DNA of 15,853 nucleotides from Bacteroidota bacterium (GTDB lineage: Bacteria > Bacteroidota > Ignavibacteria > Ignavibacteriales > Melioribacteraceae), in assembly GCA_023381535.1 (NCBI GenBank), contig JAMCSN010000273.1:1-15853 (forward strand), in the 5' to 3' direction. Positions within the stretch are counted from its first letter, which is position 1, and every line of letters starts with the position of its first letter. The position numbers and the translations under genes were made by a program. The notes beneath the pieces were generated by a model that searched no databases, had not been told where the DNA came from, and worked only from the letters and a program-made list of their open reading frames with translations. Of this stretch, positions 7,983 through 15,330 are shown one piece after another.

Positions 7983-8969
7983 CTATAGAGATTTTATTTC
8001 TTCCAATGCTTTCTTGGTAACCTTAATAGCTTTCTTGTTGTTCGAAACGCCAACGCGTCCCATAAACAGCAGCTGGTTACCGGTTTTAATTTTTTGATCA
8101 TCGCCGATTTTCGTTTCAAGACGAATGATATCGCCCTTCTCCATCTCCAACAACTCTTTTACGGAAAGTTTTGTGTTTCCAAGTTCAACTATAATCGGCA
8201 AAAGGGTTTTCGATAGATGCTGGCTCAGTATGTTGCGTGCGGTGTGTCCGTAATGTTTGATTGTGCGTATCGATGAAAGTTTCTGAGACGACAAGCGGGA
8301 AAGAATCGTGTCGAATGCAAAAGTTGCAAAGCAAATATTCATTAAAAACGATTGCTCGCCAATCAAAATTTCGAAAGAGATCAGCAGAACAGATTCACTT
8401 TGAGATGTTATCTGGGCAAAATCAATATCGGGTTCGAACCTTTCGACAACAAACTCCATGCTGTCAACTGTCTGCCATGCTTTTCTAAGGTCTTGCATAA
8501 CCCGGTCAACAACTACACGTAGTACTTTCTGTTCAATCGACGTAATTACTTTTGTTTGTTTTGTACCGAGACCGTTACCACCGAGAAGCTTATCCACAAG
8601 TGAAAGCGCTAAATCATTATTCAGTTCAAGTACGCCTTTTACATCTGTGTTCTTGATTTCAAAAGTGAACAAGCATGCGGGATTGGCAACCGAAAGCACA
8701 TACTCCGAGTAATAAATTTGATCTACCGACGTGACGTTAATGTTTACAATCGTCTGAAGTTTTGTAACAAGAAACGAACTGAAGCTCTCGGCAAAATTTT
8801 CAAAAATGCTTCTTAAAATTCTAAGCTGATTTTTGGAAATTCTGTTCGGAAGCCGGAAGTCGAACAGTATCGCTTCCTTCTCTACCGGTGTTTCGGCTTT
8901 CTGCTCTGTGCCGCTTTTAATGTTATTAAGCAGCGCATCAATTTCTTGTTGAGATAATATCGCAGCCAT
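7983..8969 (-). CDS. fliM: FliM, C-ring switch protein that binds CheY-P
   Basis: 328 residues, normal length. The N-terminus carries the CheY-P binding motif LSQQEIDALLNN (residues 5-16), so the motor is probably under chemotaxis control. The CheC-like middle domain (about 40-230) includes GGNG at 130-133, matching the GGxG loop that contacts FliG. The C-terminal SpoA domain is at about 253-325 (VELGNTKLSVKELLEMEKGD, 261-280). The gene starts two bases after the fliL stop and ends in TAG eight bases before fliN, the usual fliL-fliM-fliN order. Confidence 0.97.
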   Translation of the reverse strand: MAAILSQQEIDALLNNIKSGTEQKAETPVEKEAILFDFRLPNRISKNQLRILRSIFENFAESFSSFLVTKLQTIVNINVTSVDQIYYSEYVLSVANPACLFTFEIKNTDVKGVLELNNDLALSLVDKLLGGNGLGTKQTKVITSIEQKVLRVVVDRVMQDLRKAWQTVDSMEFVVERFEPDIDFAQITSQSESVLLISFEILIGEQSFLMNICFATFAFDTILSRLSSQKLSSIRTIKHYGHTARNILSQHLSKTLLPIIVELGNTKLSVKELLEMEKGDIIRLETKIGDDQKIKTGNQLLFMGRVGVSNNKKAIKVTKKALEEIKSL

Positions 8970-8971
8970 AT

Positions 8972-9523
8972 TTATTGTAAAATATATTTACTGAAATAGA
9001 TCGTATTAATTTTCACTTCGGGCATTACACTATTCAATCTCTTTATTATTTCCGTTCTCAAAGTGTCTCGGTAAGTTATGTTCGCAAGTTTTTCAAGGTC
9101 CTTACTGGTAAGAACGGAAATCACCGCATCTTTTAGAATGACGTCTTTGGCTTTCAGTTCTTTCTGATCCTGGTCGGAGACTACATCAAAACCGATTGAA
9201 GAGAGAAGAAGTTTCTTCCCATCCGTGTTGGCTGGATTAACGATTAAATCATCGACCATGTAAACGAATTTGCCAGAATTATTTTGCTTAGCGTCTGGTT
9301 TCACGGCGATGTTTTTTTCTACCGGGTGTTGAGCTGCAGAAGAATTGTTGGCTTGTATTCTCTTTACAAGAATATTAGCCGTAATAAAATAAACGGCTAT
9401 CAACTGAGCAATAAAAAGCGGCATACCAAAAAGGAAAATTTTAATATTGATTCCCTTCTTCTCAATAGGCAGAGGCGGCTTTTCTTCTGTCTTGACGATT
9501 TGTTTTTCTTCTTTTTGTTCCAT
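8972..9523 (-). CDS. fliL: FliL, basal-body protein associated with the stator
   Basis: 183 residues from the ATG at 9523. FliL is a single-pass membrane protein that surrounds the MotA/MotB stator and supports torque. A charged N-terminal cytoplasmic segment (1-27) precedes one helix (about 29-53); the rest is periplasmic and ends in the FliL pattern TEIIKRLNSVMPEVKINTIY (157-176) and FSKYILQ. The start is uncertain. No good ribosome site stands before the ATG; a TTG at 9541 is in frame (189 residues); and an ATG at 9553 in the same frame is followed by a stop two codons later. It is the first gene after the terminator at 9649-9705, so the gap should hold its promoter unless transcription reads through. 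Confidence 0.9.
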   Translation of the reverse strand: MEQKEEKQIVKTEEKPPLPIEKKGINIKIFLFGMPLFIAQLIAVYFITANILVKRIQANNSSAAQHPVEKNIAVKPDAKQNNSGKFVYMVDDLIVNPANTDGKKLLLSSIGFDVVSDQDQKELKAKDVILKDAVISVLTSKDLEKLANITYRDTLRTEIIKRLNSVMPEVKINTIYFSKYILQ

Positions 9524-9544
9524 ATGCGCATGTTTTTTCAATTG

Positions 9545-9566
9545 CTATGCCATGAAAAAACCTTTC
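9545..9566 (-). promoter_or_regulatory. Start-stop mini-ORF in front of fliL
   Basis: On the minus strand GAAAGG (9566-9561) is followed after seven bases by ATG GCA TAG (9553-9545). This is a plausible ribosome site and start codon closed after two codons. The frame is the same as fliL, which continues CAA TTG AAA AAA into the coding sequence. It could be a minimal upstream ORF allowing reinitiation, or a base change that shortened an original fliL start. Confidence 0.3.
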
Positions 9567-9648
9567 AATATTGATTTTTAATCGTGCAAAGAAGAAAGGG
9601 GTGGCCAATATTCTGCAGTTGTTTTAATCCCGCCAGAAGAGTTTAGAT

Positions 9649-9705
9649 AAAAAATGAGCTGTGGCTTTGAATGTATAAGTCGCAAAATTTATTCAACCAC
9701 AGCTC
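9649..9705 (-). terminator. Intrinsic terminator after flgE
   Basis: The minus-strand transcript pairs GAGCTGTGG (9705-9697) with CCACAGCTC (9664-9656) without mismatch. The stem is extended by TTGAAT (9696-9691) with ATTCAA (9672-9667) across a two-base bulge, and the loop is about 18 bases. After CTCA come six T residues (9654-9649). It begins 28 bases past the flgE stop. The other strand has no T-run, so it acts in one direction. Confidence 0.82.
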
Positions 9706-9733
9706 TTAAAAAGAAGTATCGTTCAGCTGCTTA

Positions 9734-11404
9734 CTATCTAATCAAGTTTGTGATTTCCTGAAGCAGCGAATCAGCAGTTGTAATAACACGTGCATTTGCC
9801 TGGAAACCTCGCTGCGAAACTATCATTCTTGTGAACTCTTCAGATAAATCTACGTTGGATTGTTCAAGCGCACCGGATTGAACTGTAGTTCCGGTTTCTT
9901 CACCAAGACTTCCGATTCTCGGTTCGCCGCTGTTTGCATAAGCCGAATACATGTTGTCTCCAACGCTTATCAATCCGTTCAGGTTGTTGAACGTTGCGAC
10001 CATTATTTGAGCTAAGTTCTTTGATGAACCGTTGGAAAAGATTCCGACGATCTTTCCGTACTGGTCAATGTTCAAATTTGATAACGATGCCGATGGAGAA
10101 CCGTTTTGAGAAAGTGCGCTGATGACCGAGCTCGATGATGTCTGTGTTACGCCGCCGAATCCGGTTCCAAAAGCCAAATCGATAATTGATGTTGCCGCTC
10201 CGCCGCTTGGTACAAATGTTAATTGCGGATTATTCGGAGAAATTTTTGACGGGTCTAAAGTTCCATCCGGATTAAACTCAATCGTTCCGGTTGCCGAAGC
10301 ACTTTGACCGTTAATTGTTGAGGTACCCGGCACTGAAGCAGTCCATGTCCAAATGTTGTCGGCAATCTTTGTAAACTTCAACGTAACCTGGTGAGCAGTT
10401 CCCAATGAATCGTAAACCGTAACTGAACCGCTTACTATGTTAGGAATTCTGTTATTGTCGGCAGAAGCGCTAAGAGTTGTTGTGCTTGAGTTTTGTGTAA
10501 TTATTGTCGGATCAAAAGTAAAATCTATGTTCGAATTTGCAACGTTAATTCTGTTTGCAACTCCGTCAAATTTTGCTTTGGAGGCTGCATCCAGCGTCCA
10601 CGTTCCGGTTCCATTATCTGCGAAAACTAAACCGGTAATTCCTCCTGTCGTAAGGACAGTTCCTTTTGAATCTTCAAGTGAAAAATTCAAATCGTAAGTG
10701 TTTGCAGCGGTTTTTGTATAAGAAACCTTATACGTGAATGCGTCACCGTATTCATTATAAACTGTTATCGGGTATTGGGTGGTGCTGTCGCCGATATTAA
10801 GTGCAGCAGAATTTATGTTGCCGCGTTGAATCACCTGAACGCTTCTGGTTAGATCGCTGTTACTTTTGAGATTACCGCCCCATTTTATTTGAGTTGTGGA
10901 AACTGCCGGCAGTTTCATGTTTGTATCGATCATGAGATCTTCCAGATTATTCCCGGGAGGAATTACACCGTCTTGGCTTGCAACTTTTCCTTGAACAACT
11001 GCACCGTTCTGCGGACTTACAAGTTTTCCGCTTGCATCAAATTGAAATGCGCCTGCACGTGAAAAGAATTTTTGGCCGTTGCTTTGTAAAACAAACATAC
11101 CCTGACCTTGCAACGCTAAATCCGTTGTAATGCCTGTTCTCTCAAATGTTCCTTGATTCCAGTTACGGTCTATCGAGTTCACTTTCATACCGAGACCGAT
11201 CTGAAATGAGTTTGTGCCGCCGGTTGAGTCGGTTGGGTTAGTGCCGGCTTTTACAAACTGATTAAACGTGTCGCTGAACGTAACACGTGAACCTTTGAAA
11301 CCGATGGTGTTAACGTTGGAAATATTGTTGCCGATAACGTCCATCATTGCTTGATGATTGCGTAAGCCTGATACGCCTGCGAAGAGAGATGTTAAGAGTG
11401 CCAT
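9734..11404 (-). CDS. flgE: FlgE, flagellar hook protein
   Basis: 556 residues from the ATG at 11404, longer than the roughly 400 of Salmonella FlgE. FlgE polymerises into the hook, the flexible joint between rod and filament. The N-terminal D0 pattern MALLTSLFAGVSGLRNHQ and NNISNVNTIGFKGSR (26-40) and the C-terminal GALEQSNVDLSEEFTRMIVS (511-530) through QRGFQANARV are diagnostic of the flagellar rod/hook family. The size and Ser/Thr/Gly-rich middle point to the hook, not a rod protein. The start is fixed by AGGAGG five bases upstream. An in-frame extension to 11437 is unlikely. The outer domain appears duplicated (residues 212-302 and 327-413). There is no cysteine, so no spirochaete-type lysinoalanine cross-link. 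A structured leader lies upstream and a terminator downstream. Confidence 0.97.
   Translation of the reverse strand: MALLTSLFAGVSGLRNHQAMMDVIGNNISNVNTIGFKGSRVTFSDTFNQFVKAGTNPTDSTGGTNSFQIGLGMKVNSIDRNWNQGTFERTGITTDLALQGQGMFVLQSNGQKFFSRAGAFQFDASGKLVSPQNGAVVQGKVASQDGVIPPGNNLEDLMIDTNMKLPAVSTTQIKWGGNLKSNSDLTRSVQVIQRGNINSAALNIGDSTTQYPITVYNEYGDAFTYKVSYTKTAANTYDLNFSLEDSKGTVLTTGGITGLVFADNGTGTWTLDAASKAKFDGVANRINVANSNIDFTFDPTIITQNSSTTTLSASADNNRIPNIVSGSVTVYDSLGTAHQVTLKFTKIADNIWTWTASVPGTSTINGQSASATGTIEFNPDGTLDPSKISPNNPQLTFVPSGGAATSIIDLAFGTGFGGVTQTSSSSVISALSQNGSPSASLSNLNIDQYGKIVGIFSNGSSKNLAQIMVATFNNLNGLISVGDNMYSAYANSGEPRIGSLGEETGTTVQSGALEQSNVDLSEEFTRMIVSQRGFQANARVITTADSLLQEITNLIR
10166..10771 (-). repeat. 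Two copies of an outer-domain module inside FlgE
   Basis: Residues 212-302 and 327-413 of FlgE share the layout TVY-[ND]-x-x-G-x-A, then a beta strand, then [YF]TK-x-A-x-N. Copy one reads ITVYNEYGDAF and SYTKTAANTYDL; copy two reads VTVYDSLGTAH and KFTKIADNIWTW. Both then continue through a TG..GxxxFxxxGT stretch (TGLVFADNGTGTW; TGTIEFNPDGTL). The similarity is at protein level; the DNA copies have diverged, so this is an old duplication. Confidence 0.6.
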
Positions 11405-11409
11405 AATAA

Positions 11410-11415
11410 CCTCCT
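11410..11415 (-). promoter_or_regulatory. Strong ribosome binding site for flgE
   Basis: The minus strand reads AGGAGG-TTATT-ATG, one of the strongest Shine-Dalgarno matches in the window. It decides the flgE start at 11404 and fits the large amount of hook protein needed. Confidence 0.9.
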
Positions 11416-11420
11416 GATGT

Positions 11421-11475
11421 GATCCGGCTTCAGTCATTCGGCCAGATCGAGAGCGTCCTCGGAAGGTCCCGCTCT
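11421..11475 (-). promoter_or_regulatory. Structured leader of flgE with two hairpins
   Basis: Two hairpins lie back to back just before the flgE ribosome site. The first pairs AGAGCG (11475-11470) with CGCTCT (11455-11450) around a 14-base loop that begins and ends with GGA. The second pairs GATCTGGC (11448-11441) with GCCGGATC (11428-11421), eight pairs including one G-U, with a 12-base loop. The ribosome site starts five bases further on. I do not recognise a known riboswitch. The GGA motifs in the loop and in the ribosome site would fit a CsrA-type site, but this is inference. Read on the plus strand, the first hairpin is followed by a T-rich run, so it could also end antisense transcripts. 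Confidence 0.5.
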
Positions 11476-11493
11476 GTTTTTATGTTTTGTTAA

Positions 11494-11874
11494 TTAAACT
11501 GCAAATACTACACTATCGATATTTGTAAAAACGTTCTCGTTCGAATTTGCAACTTCAACTGCCGTTACAACAGTTTTGTTTGGTACGTTAACTATGAAAG
11601 CGGTTTTATCCATCAAGACAAGTGAATCCTTCGAACCCTTTGCTTCCGCTTTTTGAACTGCCTCTTCAATTCTGTTAATGTCATTATCGCTTAATTGTAT
11701 GTTGCGCGATTCGAGGCGCTTCATTGCATGATTGGAGAATTTTACTTTTTCCAGTTCCTGCTTAAATATTGCATCGAATTGATTGCTGGCTTCACGCCCT
11801 ACTCTGCGCGAAGCGGTTGCTTCATTTCCTACAATCGGAATAAAAGGAACTGAGACACCGTTAATCTCAGCCAT
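11494..11874 (-). CDS. Flagellar operon protein, TIGR02530 family
   Basis: 126 residues. This matches the small flagellar operon protein family TIGR02530, found near flgD and flgE in Firmicutes, spirochaetes and others; its exact job is not known to me. The characteristic motif is KFSNHAMKRLESRNI at residues 45-59, followed by a predicted helix with many charged residues (64-80) and a beta-rich end (LVLMDKTAFIVNVPNKTVVT, 86-105). There is no signal peptide or membrane helix. The start shares one base with the flgD stop, and GGAGG stands about eight bases upstream inside flgD. Position between the hook cap and hook genes suggests a role in hook assembly. Confidence 0.88.
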   Translation of the reverse strand: MAEINGVSVPFIPIVGNEATASRRVGREASNQFDAIFKQELEKVKFSNHAMKRLESRNIQLSDNDINRIEEAVQKAEAKGSKDSLVLMDKTAFIVNVPNKTVVTAVEVANSNENVFTNIDSVVFAV

Positions 11875-12557
11875 TAATTTCCTCCGTTGTTTGAATTTAG
11901 TATTTCAAGTATGTCGGAAATCGAATATTCGGCGCCGTCAACTAAAAGCACCGTGCCCTGGTTGCCGAAACGAACACCACCGATAAATCCTTCTTTGAAA
12001 ATATCTGCCGTAATTTTTTCTCCGTTACCGTTCAATGCTTCCACTTCAAATGTGTATTTACCATCGGGTAATTTTCCACCGTTATTATCGGAAAGATCCC
12101 ACGAAACTTTATTCTCTCCTGCCGTACCGGGCACGCCGTCGATAGTTCTTACCAAAGCGCCTTGGTCATTATAAATTTTTATGGAAACAGATTGTGCTGC
12201 GGCAGGAAGTGTATAACCCAATGTGATCTTTGATTGCCCCGACAATGTTAACGCATTGCCGCCGATCTTAACATCTTTACCGATTAGATTTGCAACGAGC
12301 GTGTTATTGATGGATTGGGTTAACGTGTAATTCGAGTTGATGCTGTCCTGAACCGACTTATTCAAGTTCGTTAACTGTTCCAACGATGAAAACTGGGCAA
12401 GCTGTGCGGCGTATTGAGTGCCGTCCATCGGGTTAAGCGGGTCCTGGTTCTTCAACTGCTGAATCATCAGTTTCAAAAAATCGTCTTTACCAAGAACATT
12501 TTTATTTGTATTTGTCGCTGTGCTTGCCGACGCTGTTGAAGTTACGGGATCTACCAT
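11874..12557 (-). CDS. flgD: FlgD, hook assembly cap protein
   Basis: 227 residues, normal length. FlgD caps the growing hook and guides FlgE insertion, and is later replaced. The conserved N-terminal block is present at about 22-65 (LGKDDFLKLMIQQLKNQDPL, then NPMDGTQYAAQLAQFSSLEQ). The C-terminal part has the FlgD beta domain (ITLGYTLPAAAQSVSIKIYN, then VSWDLSDNNGGKLPDGKYTF). The ATG is preceded by AAGGAG in the 11-base gap after fliK. The TIGR02530 gene overlaps its stop by one base. Confidence 0.97.
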   Translation of the reverse strand: MVDPVTSTASASTATNTNKNVLGKDDFLKLMIQQLKNQDPLNPMDGTQYAAQLAQFSSLEQLTNLNKSVQDSINSNYTLTQSINNTLVANLIGKDVKIGGNALTLSGQSKITLGYTLPAAAQSVSIKIYNDQGALVRTIDGVPGTAGENKVSWDLSDNNGGKLPDGKYTFEVEALNGNGEKITADIFKEGFIGGVRFGNQGTVLLVDGAEYSISDILEILNSNNGGN

Positions 12558-12568
12558 GTTCCTACTCC

Positions 12569-14728
12569 TTATGCTAAAAACTCGTATGTATTATAACCCA
12601 TTGATTTTCTTGATACGGGAGAAGCTGCCTTGTCAACTATTCCGTTTTTTAAGTCGCGGCTGGAAAATTTCTTCTTTGGAACAAACGTTTTTGCATTCCG
12701 CTGATCGTATTCTGTCAAACTTACGTTAACATTGTTAAGTTGAATTCCGTTCGATTGAAAATTTTGTTTAAGCTGGTCAATATTCGATTGGATAAAATGT
12801 TTTACCTGATCATTCTCTACTTCGATGTGAGCGTTAAGATTGTTCGCAACCAGGTCAACCGTCAGTTTTACTTTTCCCAAATTTTCCGGCGAAAGCTGAA
12901 AAGTTATTGTCTGCTTCTCGCCCTGCTGAATTACTTTTGAGAACTCCGGTATAATTTCGTTTGTCGTTATTGTCCTTGCCGCACTAGGCAATGTCTTTAA
13001 CTCCGAAACGAATTGTGTTTTTTCGGCTCCGGCGCTCGCAGTATTTGGAAGAACGGAATTCTTGAACACATCATTTGAATTATGTTTTGTCGTATCCTTG
13101 TCATCTTGCTGATTTAACTGCGCATCGCGAACCGGCTGCTTGTCCGTCTTGGTGTCGTTAAGATCGTTTGCTTTTGTTTCGTTCAAATTTTTTGATGTCT
13201 GCTTTTCTTCTTTGATTGATACCTTTATTGCGGATTCTTTATCAAGCGTTGCCGGGTCATCAACCTGAGAATTCGGTTTCAATGAAACTTTAGCAAGTGT
13301 TTTTTCATTCAGTTCTTTCGATGCTGCAACAGAAGCTGCAAGGTCATTCAGTTGCCGAACCGCTTCATGAACGGATTTATCGCCAAGCTGATTTTGTGTA
13401 TCCGGCAAATTAAAAATCAATGCCTGTTTGGAAATTTGCGGCTCGATAGAAGTTTGAGAAACTTCAGACGCATTATTTGACAATACAGACGCTGCATTCG
13501 CGATCTTGGGCGTAACTTCCAGAGGCTTTGCCGCTTGGTGCGAATATTCTATCGACAATACGTCACCGTAGGAAAAAGATTTAAGCAGAGTTGATTTTTC
13601 TTCATTCGAAAGACCCTGCAAAACATTTTCCGGTAAAACACTTTCCGCAGAAATGTCATCTGCCGGATTATAGCCAAAAAGAATTTGCTCAATTGGAATT
13701 GCTTTCTGCTCTTGAGAAGCACCGCCGACATTTGAGCCTGCCGCTGCTTTGGGAGAATTATCTACTGTATTCAAATCAAGACTGTTTTTGTCGGCTACTA
13801 CCTTAGAAATATTTATTGCGGTTGATAAACCCAAACCGTTCATGTCAGCAAGATATTTTTCACCTGAAACAATAACGGGTGCTTCTTTAACCAAAATTTT
13901 AGGTTGGCTTCCCGTGAATATGCCAGCAGAATCAAGCTCGACCGGAAGTTCTATAACTTTCGCAACATCTCCGGCAGAATTTGTCTGTTGCGAAATCTCT
14001 ACTTTGAAAGATGCATTCGCCTTCCCATCATTATTTATTTTAACCGAACCGTCCACGGACAATGTTTTATTTTTTTCTGATACGACTTCCGCACTGTTAG
14101 AATCACTCTTATTTGAAAAACTTTGTACCGATGCGGCTGTGCTGAGTGGATTGGATGAAATCGCATTGCTGTCGAAGAAACGTGAAAGCTTAGCGGCTCC
14201 CTGAAGATTTTCTTCCCCGGTGTTATCGCCGGACAGAGCAGAAACCGTAATTGATAATTTGTTGGTTCCGTCGTCAAAGGTAAGTGTAACCGGAGCTTTT
14301 GCTTGATCTATCTTTTCGATTTGCGCCAACCCATCAAATTGATTATTCAAAGGCGCAAGCACAAAATTAAAAAACGCTTGAAGCTGATCTTTCGACAGGA
14401 CAAGTTCTTTTTTGTTTTGTTCGGTACTACTCAAAGCTGCATTTGTTTCAGTCGGCTGAGCATTCTCGGCATTTACAAAAGCAGAAGTAAACAATAAAAT
14501 ATCGTTAAGCTCTTTCGCAGAAACTTGAATGGTTAGTTCCGATTTATTTAACGTAGTGTCTGTAGCGTTTAAGGAATCACTCGACGGGTTCTGTGCACTA
14601 TCCAGAGATTCCGGGCTGCACACATTAATTATATCCGCGAATTGAGCCAATGATGATTTTTTCGTATTCTGCTTAGAAACAGAATCAAAATTGTTCAGCT
14701 TATCTATTATCAGCGTATTGAATTTCAT
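12569..14728 (-). CDS. fliK: FliK, hook-length control protein
   Basis: 719 residues, at the long end for FliK. FliK is exported during hook growth, acts as a length ruler and triggers the FlhB specificity switch. Residues 1 to about 590 are low-complexity, rich in Ser, Asn, Lys, Gln and Ala, as expected for an extended ruler. The conserved C-terminal hook-length domain lies at about 600-675, with QLSPENLGKVKLTVDL (611-626) and HIEVENDQVKHFIQSNIDQL. The call rests on that domain and on the position before flgD. The start shares one base with the stop of the MotE-like gene (TGATG, 14726-14730). No cysteine run or catalytic motif was seen. Confidence 0.93.
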   Translation of the reverse strand: MKFNTLIIDKLNNFDSVSKQNTKKSSLAQFADIINVCSPESLDSAQNPSSDSLNATDTTLNKSELTIQVSAKELNDILLFTSAFVNAENAQPTETNAALSSTEQNKKELVLSKDQLQAFFNFVLAPLNNQFDGLAQIEKIDQAKAPVTLTFDDGTNKLSITVSALSGDNTGEENLQGAAKLSRFFDSNAISSNPLSTAASVQSFSNKSDSNSAEVVSEKNKTLSVDGSVKINNDGKANASFKVEISQQTNSAGDVAKVIELPVELDSAGIFTGSQPKILVKEAPVIVSGEKYLADMNGLGLSTAINISKVVADKNSLDLNTVDNSPKAAAGSNVGGASQEQKAIPIEQILFGYNPADDISAESVLPENVLQGLSNEEKSTLLKSFSYGDVLSIEYSHQAAKPLEVTPKIANAASVLSNNASEVSQTSIEPQISKQALIFNLPDTQNQLGDKSVHEAVRQLNDLAASVAASKELNEKTLAKVSLKPNSQVDDPATLDKESAIKVSIKEEKQTSKNLNETKANDLNDTKTDKQPVRDAQLNQQDDKDTTKHNSNDVFKNSVLPNTASAGAEKTQFVSELKTLPSAARTITTNEIIPEFSKVIQQGEKQTITFQLSPENLGKVKLTVDLVANNLNAHIEVENDQVKHFIQSNIDQLKQNFQSNGIQLNNVNVSLTEYDQRNAKTFVPKKKFSSRDLKNGIVDKAASPVSRKSMGYNTYEFLA

Positions 14729-15330
14729 CAGTTAAATTTGATTATTCTAGTTGCTACTTCCGGTTTAAATTCAGTCAAAATTTCGGCCGCCTTTCTTTTC
14801 TTCATCGAAAAAATAATATCCCTCGCAATATTATCGGAGTAACCCAAAATTACTTTAGCAGCTTTCTTTGCGTCCATTTCTTCATAGAGCTTTACTGTTT
14901 TCTTTATCCAGCTCTGGTATGCAGAATCTTTCAACGTTTTTTGGAATTCTCTTGAAACAACCGCCTTCGGCGATTCTTCCTGCGGTTCTTGCAGCGCAGT
15001 AGTTTTTGGTTCAACTTTTTTTATGCCGGACGCTGCACTGTCTTTTTTCGTACTCGCTACAGTATCTTTCGGCGCGGTAGTCACAGAATCGGCTTTTGCT
15101 ATTTGATTTTTGCTTTTCACCGTATCAACAGGTGCCGGCGGTTCTTTCTGTTTGGGCACGCTGGCAGAATCCGAGACCGCACTCGCAACCTCTGGCGGAG
15201 TATTTGCAGAAACCGGCGTGAAGTTAAAAGCAAATATGTTTTGATAGTAGGAATTAAGATAGATCAACGCACCGGTTACTAAAGCAAATACGAGAGCAAA
15301 CGACAAAATATAAATCAGTTTTTCTTTCAC
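14728..15330 (-). CDS. MotE/FlbB-like membrane-anchored protein
   Basis: 200 residues. One N-terminal membrane helix (about 4-25) is followed by a Pro/Ala/Lys/Thr-rich linker (40-125) and a C-terminal helical domain (about 146-198) with LYEEMDAKKAAKVILGYSDN (148-167) and KRKAAEILTEFKPEVATRII. Pairs of the form MDxxKAAxIL are typical of the MgtE-N-like domain in MotE (Rhizobia) and FlbB (spirochaetes), periplasmic proteins linked to stators or motor collars. The protein most likely faces the periplasm. The start is GTG at 15330, supported by a GTGA overlap with the fliJ stop and by GGGGGAT eight bases upstream. The linker holds three eight-residue units with Asp at 81, 89 and 97. The position between fliJ and fliK is common for this family. 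Confidence 0.8.
   Translation of the reverse strand: MKEKLIYILSFALVFALVTGALIYLNSYYQNIFAFNFTPVSANTPPEVASAVSDSASVPKQKEPPAPVDTVKSKNQIAKADSVTTAPKDTVASTKKDSAASGIKKVEPKTTALQEPQEESPKAVVSREFQKTLKDSAYQSWIKKTVKLYEEMDAKKAAKVILGYSDNIARDIIFSMKKRKAAEILTEFKPEVATRIIKFN

Noticed and set aside
9555..9599. Weak hairpin CCTTTC/GAAAGG followed by six T residues just before fliL on the minus strand
   Set aside because: The stem has six pairs with a loop of 27 bases and low GC content. A terminator directly before fliL seems unlikely, and GAAAGG is better read as a possible ribosome site.
9580..9612. TGGCCAC...TTTGCA in the fliL upstream gap, resembling a sigma-54 site
   Set aside because: The GG and GC elements are 19 bases apart instead of 12, so the spacing is wrong.
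11405..11437. Longer flgE start at 11437 adding 11 residues
   Set aside because: The extension runs through the leader hairpin and the AGGAGG site; FlgE proteins begin at the MALLTSLFAG pattern encoded from 11404.
11421..11475. A c-di-GMP, SAM or SAH riboswitch in the flgE leader
   Set aside because: The two-hairpin layout lacks the conserved core bases of these classes that I know; the short CCGAGGA resemblance to the SAH class is not enough.
13749..14204. A 151-codon plus-strand open frame inside fliK
   Set aside because: It is antisense to the low-complexity part of fliK, with no known motif; long antisense frames are expected in such Ser/Asn-rich sequence.
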